DNA of 5,258 nucleotides from Cytophagales bacterium (GTDB lineage Bacteria > Bacteroidota > Bacteroidia > Cytophagales > Amoebophilaceae), in assembly GCA_022360235.1 (NCBI GenBank), contig JAKSDE010000353.1, forward strand, positions 1-5,258, given 5' to 3'. The position numbers and the translations under genes are program-made. Position 1 is the first letter of the stretch. Every line of letters starts with the position of its first letter. Under the pieces are notes generated by a model that made no database searches, had not been told where the DNA came from, and worked only from the letters and a program-made list of their open reading frames with translations. Shown piece by piece: positions 1-5,078 of the stretch.

Positions 1-2125
1 CAGCATGAAGGGCTGCGTTACCAACAGTTTGTCCATTTTTATCTTTTTCCTTGAGCTTTACGCCCTTAGCCAGAAGCTTGTCGACCATTTCTAACTGGCC
101 TGCCCCTGCAGCAGCGCGAAGGGCGGTGCTGCCTATAGTTGCCCCATACCTATCTTTTTCCTTGAGGCTTACGCCCTTAGCAAGGAGCTTGTCGACCATT
201 GCCAAATAACCCCCTTCGGCAGCAGCTACAAAGACGGCATAGCCAGTAGTTACTCCTTGGCGATCTTTTTCCTTAAGCTTTACGCCAGCCGCAAGTAACT
301 TGTCGATTATTTCACAATGGCCTTGCTTAGCAGCAGCAAGAAGGGCGGCACTACCTATAGTTTCTTCATATGTTGTATCTTTTTCCTTGAGCTTTACGCC
401 CTTAGCCAGAAGCTTGTCGACCATTTCTAACTGGCCTGCCCCTGCAGCAGCGCGAAGGGCAGTACTGCCTACAGTTGCCCCATACTTATCTTTTTCCTCG
501 AGGCTTACGCCCTTAGCAAGGAGCTTGTCGATCATAAGGAGCTTGTGGATAGTTGCTAATTCGCCTTTCTTGGCAGTAGAGCAAAGGGCGACGCAGCCTG
601 CAGTTACTCCATCCGCATCTTTTTCCTCGAGGCTTACGCCCTCAGCAAGGAGCTTGTCGATCATTGCTAATTGGCCTGCCCCTGCAGCAGCACGAAGGGC
701 GGCGCTACCTGCAGTTTCTCCATAGCGATCTTCTTTGAGCCTTACGCCAGCCTCAAGGAGCTTATCGATTATTGCTAAATGACCTTGCTCAGCAGCATCA
801 CGAAGGGCTGCGCTACCTGCAGTTGCTCCCCAGCGATCTTTTTCCTCGAGGCTTACACCCTTAGCAAGGAGCTTGTCGATTATTTCACAATGACCTTGCT
901 TAACAGCATCACGAAGGGCAGCACTACCTCCAGAGACTTCATAGCGATCTGTTTTTTCGAGGCTTACGCCCGCCCTAAGGAGCTTGTCGATCATTTCACA
1001 ATGACCTTGCTTAGCAGCAATGCGAAGGGCTGCGCTACCTGCAGTTGCTCCATAGCGATCTTTTTCCTCAAGGCTTACGCCCTTAGCAAGGAGCTTCTCG
1101 GTCATTTCTAATTGGCCTTCCTCGGCAGCAGCTAGAAGGGCAATGCGACCATATTTTGAAATGTTCGAACTATTTTTTATAGATTTTTCGACAAGTTCCC
1201 ATTGTTTATTGTCAACAGCCGCTTGAAAGGCCCACTCACCCTCTTCTCCTTGAGATAGGGTTGCGCCTTGGTTTAAAAGCTGGGCTACAATTTCCCATTG
1301 CCTGGCGATGGCAGCAGCGCTGAGGGCACAACGTCCATACACTCCTTGAGCATCTATGCCTTTGGCGACCAATCGCTCAACAATTTCCCATTGCCTAGCA
1401 TAAGCAGCAATCTTAAAAGTTTCTCCACACCACATGACATCTATGTCTTTTTCTACAAGCATTTCCACTATCTCCCATTGTTCTTTTTCTACTGCCATGC
1501 TTAGTACCATGGCGCCAACTTCATCTTTTACATAGATGCCATTCTGGATACAACGCTTTACTAAATCCCATTGCTCGGCGTCTGCTGCTAGCCAAAACAC
1601 GTCCTTAGCTTCTTCATTTTCCTCGCCTTGCACATCAGCCCCGTCTGCAAGTAGCAAAGCAACCACCCCCCAGTGCCCCTTGTGGGCTGAAAATAGCAGA
1701 GGCGTCATGGAGGTATCTGCTAATCGCTCAGAAGGTCTATCTGCATGCTTCATCGATCCTGAACAGTTGAAGTTTTCCTTGAACCAATCAGAGAACTTTT
1801 TTGACTCCTTTATATGTTCTAAAATATGTTTTGCCACGCTACTTGTTGAATGTGCATCTATTGCTTGTGCTGCAGGCAGAGGCGCTGGTAAAAGCGGGAT
1901 CGGGGTATTGATATCTTGCTTATTCACCTTGCGAGCTGCAATTAACGGCCTTATCTTTTCCACATCTCCTTGCTCCAAGGCTTGAATGAGCTCATCCTCA
2001 CCAGCATTGGTGCTTATAGCAGAAAACTCTTGTTGGAGGGAATGAAACGGTTGGTTCATACAGCTTATACATCCTATCAGTAATGCTGCCAATAACGACT
2101 GATACGTGATTCTTATTTTGGTCAT
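1..2125 (-). CDS. Ankyrin-repeat lipoprotein, C-terminus beyond the left edge (partial)
   Basis: An uninterrupted minus-strand frame runs from the ATG at 2125-2123 through 708 codons to the left edge without a stop. An in-frame TAG at 2149-2147 and no other upstream ATG fix the start; there is no Shine-Dalgarno sequence. Residues 1-22 are a lipoprotein signal (basic start, hydrophobic LLAALLIGC) with lipobox LIGC, so Cys19 is the likely lipidated residue. Residues about 44-65 (ELIQALEQGDVEKIRPLI) resemble the same region of the neighbouring ankyrin gene. A conventional ankyrin unit lies at about 141-166 (TPLLFSAHKGHWGVVALLL), short QWE(I/L)V units at about 185-323, and at least ten 37-residue units from about 324 onward with core VDKLLAKGVxLxEKD. 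Ankyrin repeats bind proteins; with a lipoprotein anchor a host- or envelope-facing scaffold is inferred. No catalytic domain is visible. The partner and function are unknown. Confidence 0.93.
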   Translation of the reverse strand, partial: MTKIRITYQSLLAALLIGCISCMNQPFHSLQQEFSAISTNAGEDELIQALEQGDVEKIRPLIAARKVNKQDINTPIPLLPAPLPAAQAIDAHSTSSVAKHILEHIKESKKFSDWFKENFNCSGSMKHADRPSERLADTSMTPLLFSAHKGHWGVVALLLADGADVQGEENEEAKDVFWLAADAEQWDLVKRCIQNGIYVKDEVGAMVLSMAVEKEQWEIVEMLVEKDIDVMWCGETFKIAAYARQWEIVERLVAKGIDAQGVYGRCALSAAAIARQWEIVAQLLNQGATLSQGEEGEWAFQAAVDNKQWELVEKSIKNSSNISKYGRIALLAAAEEGQLEMTEKLLAKGVSLEEKDRYGATAGSAALRIAAKQGHCEMIDKLLRAGVSLEKTDRYEVSGGSAALRDAVKQGHCEIIDKLLAKGVSLEEKDRWGATAGSAALRDAAEQGHLAIIDKLLEAGVRLKEDRYGETAGSAALRAAAGAGQLAMIDKLLAEGVSLEEKDADGVTAGCVALCSTAKKGELATIHKLLMIDKLLAKGVSLEEKDKYGATVGSTALRAAAGAGQLEMVDKLLAKGVKLKEKDTTYEETIGSAALLAAAKQGHCEIIDKLLAAGVKLKEKDRQGVTTGYAVFVAAAEGGYLAMVDKLLAKGVSLKEKDRYGATIGSTALRAAAGAGQLEMVDKLLAKGVKLKEKDKNGQTVGNAALHA
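40..124 (-). repeat. 85-bp perfect repeat, copy A (partner at 376-460)
   Basis: Bases 40-124 are identical to 376-460, 336 bp apart, which is three repeat units including one extra codon. It encodes most of a unit with GAGQLEMVDKLLAKGVKLKE. Other units in the array are clearly more divergent, so this pair indicates recent block duplication or gene conversion. Confidence 0.9.
376..460 (-). repeat. 85-bp perfect repeat, copy B (partner at 40-124)
   Basis: This is the second copy of the 85-bp identical segment; identity breaks at 125 versus 461 and at 39 versus 375. It lies in the unit just downstream, in protein order, of the 18-bp slippage duplication at 518-553. Confidence 0.9.
518..553 (-). 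repeat. 18-bp tandem duplication inside one ankyrin unit
   Basis: On the plus strand, aaggagcttgtcgatcat (518-535) is followed directly by aaggagcttgtggatagt (536-553). This adds six residues, so the protein reads IHKLLMIDKLL. It accounts exactly for the 129-bp anchor spacing (111+18). Three base differences between the copies suggest the event is not brand new. Confidence 0.88.
1157..1573 (-). repeat. Short QWE(I/L)V ankyrin-like units, left gene
   Basis: The QW dipeptide (plus-strand cccattg) recurs at 1567, 1474, 1387, 1294 and 1198, spacings of 93, 87, 93 and 96 bp, or 31, 29, 31 and 32 residues. Typical unit text is QWEIVERLVAKGIDAQGVYG, then an alanine-rich helix. The pattern of helix, loop and LVxKGID matches the second half of an ankyrin repeat, but the units are shorter than 33 residues. 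They are different in sequence from the 37-residue units that follow in the same protein. Confidence 0.8.
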
Positions 2126-2301
2126 CAAAACAACTTTTAATTTTAACTATGGAAAACTAACATACATTTTTGAGGTAACAGATAGGGTATTGGGGCGATA
2201 ATTGCTCTAGTTAATACTTGTACTCCTTATAAAGTAAGGTCGTGCATCTAGCATTACAATATATAGAAGCAGCAAATTTTACTGCTGAAAGATGAAAGAA
2301 A

Positions 2302-2444
2302 TTATTTTCCTCTACTCTCCCCCAGCCCCACGTAGCCTTTTTCCTCGCTAAAGCCACCTTCTTCACTACCACCACCACTATTACGTTTACTGCATACTAT
2401 AACATATAATCAATAAAATATAGAATGATGTACTTAGTTTTCAT
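2302..2444 (-). pseudogene. Frameshifted remnant of a small lipoprotein or of the 5' end of one
   Basis: The ATG at 2444-2442 opens MKTKYIILYFI, a typical start of a lipoprotein signal peptide, but this frame stops at a TAG after 15 codons. Shifting by one base near 2410 gives LYVIVC, a lipobox-like end with Cys at 2394-2392. It continues as the hydrophilic, glycine-rich tail SKRNSGGGSEEGGFSEEKG and ends at TAA 2304-2302. That second frame has its own TGA upstream and no start codon, so the two halves are best read as one broken gene. The post-cysteine CSKRN resembles CAKRK of the neighbouring ankyrin lipoprotein, so it may be the left-over 5' end of a related gene. Both halves are short, so chance cannot be excluded. 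Confidence 0.45.
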
Positions 2445-2550
2445 AATTTTAGTATTTAATCTTTGACATATATAAATTCTATCAAAACTAGATCATTTAT
2501 ATTATAAAAACAAATTTTTATCAAAAACTTTCGAAAAGGAGGGGTAAATT

Positions 2551-2625
2551 TTGTACAGGGGTCTGTAGAAAATCCCCCTTTTTCCCAGGAAAAGTGCAAG
2601 GAAGGGGGCGTGTTTAAGTGTACAA
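2551..2625. repeat. Nested inverted repeat, possible terminator or mobile-element end
   Basis: Outer arms are ttgtaca (2551-2557) and tgtacaa (2619-2625). Inner arms are ccccctt (2574-2580) and aaggggg (2602-2608). The centre can also pair through ttttcc and ggaaaa around 2580-2593. On the minus strand it lies downstream of the right ankyrin gene and its relic and is followed by ATTTTCT, so a transcription terminator is possible, though the U-tract is weak. Symmetrical arms ending in a TGTACA motif could equally be the remains of an insertion-sequence end or a miniature element. No transposase is present. Confidence 0.35.
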
Positions 2626-2684
2626 TGTTATCAGAAATTACAGAGAACGAAATTTCTCTCACTACCCAATAAAACCTGAATCAT

Positions 2685-2816
2685 TTACATAGAATTTAAA
2701 AGACTACCTTTTCGTTCCTGTAGGCTCACGCCCTTGTCAAGGAGTTTATCCAAAAGGGCCCCCTGTTAGCCTCAGCAGCAGCCTAAAGGGTACGAGCGCC
2801 AGCAGAGCGCTCCCAA
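2685..2816 (-). pseudogene. Degenerate 3' continuation of the right ankyrin gene
   Basis: Beyond the stop at 2817 the repeat pattern continues for more than one unit in the pre-frameshift frame: AGC CTA CAG GAA AAA GAT AAT TGG, then SAGA-type text. At the conserved ALW position TGG has become TAG (2785-2783). A further 1-bp deletion lies in the run of G near 2765-2772. The frame then recovers as LLDKGVSLQE, followed by RKGSLLNSM and TAA at 2687-2685. The anchor gtttatcc at 2744 is exactly 111 bp from the next anchor at 2855 because the +1 and -1 changes cancel. This is the former C-terminus of the gene, now untranslated. Confidence 0.85.
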
Positions 2817-3710
2817 TTATCTTTTTCCTGTAGGCTCCACGCCCAGTGAGAGGAGTTTATCCACCAGGGCCGCCTGCCCGGCCTCTGCAGCGGCCCAAAG
2901 GGCCCTGTACCCGGCAGAGCAACCCCAATTATCTTTTTCCTGTAGGCTCACACCTCGTAAGAGGAGTTTATCCACCAGGGCTGCTTGCCCGGCCTTTGCA
3001 GCGGCCCAAAGGGCCTTGTACCCGGCAGAGCGACCCCGATTATCTTTTTCCTGCAGGCTCACGCCTCGTAAGAGGAGTTTATCCACCAGAGCCGCTTGCC
3101 CGCCCCTAGCAGCAGCCCAAAGGGCACGAGCACCAGCAGAGCGACCCCAATTATCTTTTTCCTGCAGGCTCACGCCTCGTAAGAGGAGTTTATCCACCAG
3201 GGCCACCTGCCCGGCCTCTACAGCGTCCGAAAGGGCCCTGTACCCGGCAGAGCAACCACCATATTCATCTTTTTCCTGTAGGCTTATTTTACCAAGGAGT
3301 TTATCCACCAGGGCTGCTTGCCCGGCCTTTGCAGCGACTACGAGGGCTTTAACGCCGGCAGAGCGCCCCTCATAATCTTTTTCCTGTAGGCTCACGCCCA
3401 GTGAGAGGAGTTTATCCACCAGGGCCGCTTGCCCGCCCTCTACAGCGGCCCAAAGGGCCCTGTAGCCGGCAGAGCGCCCCTCATAATCTTTTTCCTGTAG
3501 ACTCACATCCAGTGAGAGGAGTTTATCCACCAGGGCCGCTTGCCCAGCCTTTGCAGCGTCAGAAAGGGCCCTGTAGCCGGCAGAGCGACCATATTCATCT
3601 TTTTCTCGTAGGCTCATGCCCTTGTCAAGGAGTTTATCCACCAGGGCTGCTTGCCCGGTCTTTACAGCGGCTACGAAGACTCTAACACCGGCAGAGCGAC
3701 TATATTCATC
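2817..3710 (-). repeat. Array of eight 37-residue ankyrin-like units, right gene
   Basis: VDKLL occurs at residues 441, 478, 515, 552, 589, 626, 663 and 700, always 37 apart; the DNA anchors (plus-strand gtttatcc) at 2855, 2966, 3077, 3188, 3299, 3410, 3521 and 3632 are all 111 bp apart. The consensus is YEGRSAGYRALWAAAEAG followed by QAALVDKLLSLGVSLQEKD. Extra residues around RSAGY lengthen the usual 33-residue ankyrin unit. The array is much richer in GC than the 5' half of the gene. It formerly extended to about 2700 (see the relic at 2685-2816). Confidence 0.93.
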
Positions 3711-4961
3711 CTGCAAGGCTAAAGAGTGTTTCCAAGCACTTCTGTAACTAGATATTACCTTTATTTTTGCTTCGTCCAACCTACAATTTTGGCTACTGCT
3801 TTCAGACACTTTTCTATCCCATTCACTTTCATCTATTTTTTTTATTCTTTTTAGATATTCCCTTACTTCATCATTAACTGCTAAATCTAGGGCAGTGTGG
3901 CCGTCTTTATCTTTTTTATTTACAAAGTCTACCTCTTGCATAATATCTTTATATAACAATAATCCTTCTTTTAATTTAGAAAGTTCACTTTTTTCTGCAG
4001 CTATTGCCACAAACTCTGTAAGTAATTGTAGTATTTCTAAGGCATCTTTCATAGCTGCCCAATGTAAAAGTGTTCGTTGATCTTGATCTTGTAGATTCCT
4101 TACAACTCCTATCATAGCTTTTACTGCTCCATACGCTATCTCTTCCTCGGCATTTTCCTTCATCCTATTATCTTTCATTGCTCTTCCATAAATAAGAAGT
4201 CTTACTAGCTCAAAGTTTCCATTTTGTACTGCTATGTATAAAGGAGCGTGTTTGTAATCGTTGTTAGCATGTATTGCCGCCATTAGTTTATCTTCTTCTT
4301 CAGTCTCTACTAAAAATTTCACTACCTTTTCCCACTTTTCTTGAGCTGCAGTGTATAAAAGATTATGGCCTTGGTCATTGACTAGATTATTTGCTCGGTA
4401 ATCAGCTTGCTCTAAGGTGCTCTTGATGCGCTCAAACTCATCATCTCCCAATGCCTGCCTCAGCTTTAATTTTCTTTTATGCGATTCTATAATTTTTATG
4501 ACCCCTTGGTACCCTTTTTTCCTTGCTAAATCTAAGGCAGTTTCATCCCCTGTGGTTTTTGCTTCTATGTCTGCTTCTCTCTCTAGGAGAAGTTTTACCA
4601 CGGATACATGATTCATACCTGCCGCCAGATGTAAGGGGGTCCTTTGACTACCTTCAGTTTTTTCATTTACGTTTGCCCCTCTATTTAATAAATATTCTAC
4701 TACAGGTAGATGGCCCCAAGAAGCGACTATTTGTAAGGGAGTAAAAAGGGAGTTGTTGTAAGGAATTTTCCTATTTACATCTATTGTGTTTTCTTCCACC
4801 ATGCGCTGCACCTTTGACAAGTCACCCTGCTCTAATGCCTGAGTGAATTCTTCAGTATTATATACGCTTACTTCCAACATTTTACTCAAGGAAAATGCTG
4901 TTTTTCTTTTTGCGCAGCTTATAGTTAATATCAGGACTAAAAGTATCTTTACCTTTTTCAT
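2817..4961 (-). CDS. Ankyrin-repeat lipoprotein, 714 residues, C-terminally truncated
   Basis: The start is the only ATG after an in-frame TAA upstream; the leader TATAAAA ATG is A-rich with no Shine-Dalgarno sequence. Residues 1-16 form a lipoprotein signal (MKKVKILLVLILTISC), so Cys16 is the probable lipidated residue; threonine at -3 makes the lipobox slightly atypical. Residues 37-56 (EEFTQALEQGDLSKVQRMVE) match the start of the left paralogue. Conventional ankyrin units are at about 72-101 (TPLQIVASWGHLPVVEYLL), 107-138 (RTPLHLAAGMNHVSVVKLLL), about 139-160, 198-220, 238-258, 296-318 and 353-371. A non-repeat linker at 373-417 precedes eight 37-residue units. The last nine residues (VEPTGKR end) are out of the repeat register after a 1-bp insertion. 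A secreted or envelope-anchored protein-binding role is inferred; no enzymatic domain is visible. Confidence 0.95.
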   Translation of the reverse strand: MKKVKILLVLILTISCAKRKTAFSLSKMLEVSVYNTEEFTQALEQGDLSKVQRMVEENTIDVNRKIPYNNSLFTPLQIVASWGHLPVVEYLLNRGANVNEKTEGSQRTPLHLAAGMNHVSVVKLLLEREADIEAKTTGDETALDLARKKGYQGVIKIIESHKRKLKLRQALGDDEFERIKSTLEQADYRANNLVNDQGHNLLYTAAQEKWEKVVKFLVETEEEDKLMAAIHANNDYKHAPLYIAVQNGNFELVRLLIYGRAMKDNRMKENAEEEIAYGAVKAMIGVVRNLQDQDQRTLLHWAAMKDALEILQLLTEFVAIAAEKSELSKLKEGLLLYKDIMQEVDFVNKKDKDGHTALDLAVNDEVREYLKRIKKIDESEWDRKVSESSSQNCRLDEAKIKVISSYRSAWKHSLALQDEYSRSAGVRVFVAAVKTGQAALVDKLLDKGMSLREKDEYGRSAGYRALSDAAKAGQAALVDKLLSLDVSLQEKDYEGRSAGYRALWAAVEGGQAALVDKLLSLGVSLQEKDYEGRSAGVKALVVAAKAGQAALVDKLLGKISLQEKDEYGGCSAGYRALSDAVEAGQVALVDKLLLRGVSLQEKDNWGRSAGARALWAAARGGQAALVDKLLLRGVSLQEKDNRGRSAGYKALWAAAKAGQAALVDKLLLRGVSLQEKDNWGCSAGYRALWAAAEAGQAALVDKLLSLGVEPTGKR
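2837..2838 (-). other. 1-bp insertion that truncates the right ankyrin gene
   Basis: Here the plus strand reads taggctccacgcccagtg, whereas the sister unit around 3390 reads taggctcacgcccagtg. The extra C (G on the coding strand) turns GTG AGC CTA CAG into GTG GAG CCT ACA and leads to TAA at 2819-2817. A sequencing error is possible, but the downstream TAG and second indel argue for genuine decay. Confidence 0.85.
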
Positions 4962-5066
4962 TTTTATATAATTTTGTAGTTGACGTCTATATTTACTATA
5001 TCTATTGTTCTTGCTTAATATTTGATAATTACCTTACCCTTACTTAAGAGCCCTCCTTACCCTTAC
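4962..5066 (-). promoter_or_regulatory. Leader region of the right ankyrin gene
   Basis: This 105-bp gap separates the upstream repeat gene's stop from the ankyrin start. Its half next to the ankyrin gene is very A/T-rich on the coding strand (AAATTATATAAAA just before ATG), as is common for leaders in Bacteroidota that do not use Shine-Dalgarno pairing. No promoter boxes could be assigned with confidence. The distal part contains one copy of a 23-bp tandem duplication. Confidence 0.35.
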
Positions 5067-5078
5067 TTAAGAGCCCTC
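5033..5078. repeat. 23-bp tandem duplication across a stop codon
   Basis: Two identical copies of a 23-bp unit (plus-strand cttacccttacttaagagccctc) occupy 5033-5055 and 5056-5078. The right copy contains the last codons and the TAA stop of the upstream repeat gene. The left copy duplicates that gene end into the intergenic leader. Confidence 0.93.

Larger units (their letters stand above)
1..1156 (-). repeat. Array of 37-residue ankyrin-like units (111 bp), left gene
   Basis: The V-D-K-L-L anchor (plus-strand gtcgac and variants) starts at 80, 191, 302, 416, 527, 656, 764, 875, 986 and 1097. Spacing is 111 bp except for 114 (302 to 416), 129 (527 to 656) and 108 (656 to 764). The consensus is roughly RYGATAGSAALRAAAGAG followed by QLEMVDKLLAKGVSLEEKD. 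The helix-turn-helix pattern is ankyrin-like, but each unit is four residues longer than the usual 33, with the extra residues around TAGS before the first helix. The array continues past the left edge. Confidence 0.92.
2126..2684. other. Intergenic region between the two ankyrin genes
   Basis: This AT-rich stretch has no convincing intact gene. It contains a small lipoprotein remnant (2302-2444) and a nested inverted repeat (2551-2625). Nearer the left gene are a 5-bp-arm inverted repeat, CCTTA at 2225-2229 with TAAGG at 2235-2239, and a small hairpin, agcag at 2268-2272 with ctgct at 2282-2286. Either could be an operator or RNA hairpin in the leader of the left gene, but neither is long enough to claim. 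No Bacteroidota-type -7 element (TAnnTTTG) was found at a convincing position. A 68-codon minus-strand frame at 2662-2456 overlaps the inverted repeat, resembles nothing recognised and is not called as a gene. Confidence 0.6.

Noticed and set aside
300..1111. Plus-strand open frames of 110-141 codons with repeated serine/alanine-rich text
   Set aside because: They are antisense to the left-hand ankyrin array; their periodicity is the 111-bp DNA repeat, and the minus frame is continuous with a signal peptide and ankyrin motifs.
1298..1985. Plus-strand open frames of 68 and 149 codons
   Set aside because: They lie wholly inside the minus-strand ankyrin gene and show no recognisable domain or plausible start context.
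2268..2286. Small hairpin agcag/ctgct as a terminator or riboswitch
   Set aside because: The stem is only five base pairs and no U-tract or conserved riboswitch core is visible.
2456..2662. Minus-strand frame of 68 codons (MREISFSVISDN start)
   Set aside because: It overlaps the nested inverted repeat, resembles no known protein, and has an ordinary length for chance in AT-rich spacer. It could be a relic of a mobile-element end, but this cannot be shown here.
2846..3685. Plus-strand open frames of 87-119 codons with RGVYPPGPLARPLQR-like repeats
   Set aside because: They are antisense shadows of the GC-rich repeat array of the right ankyrin gene; each covers only part of the array, in shifting frames.
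3895..4744. Plus-strand frames of 61-73 codons within the right ankyrin gene
   Set aside because: They are antisense to well-supported ankyrin repeats and have no coding features of their own.
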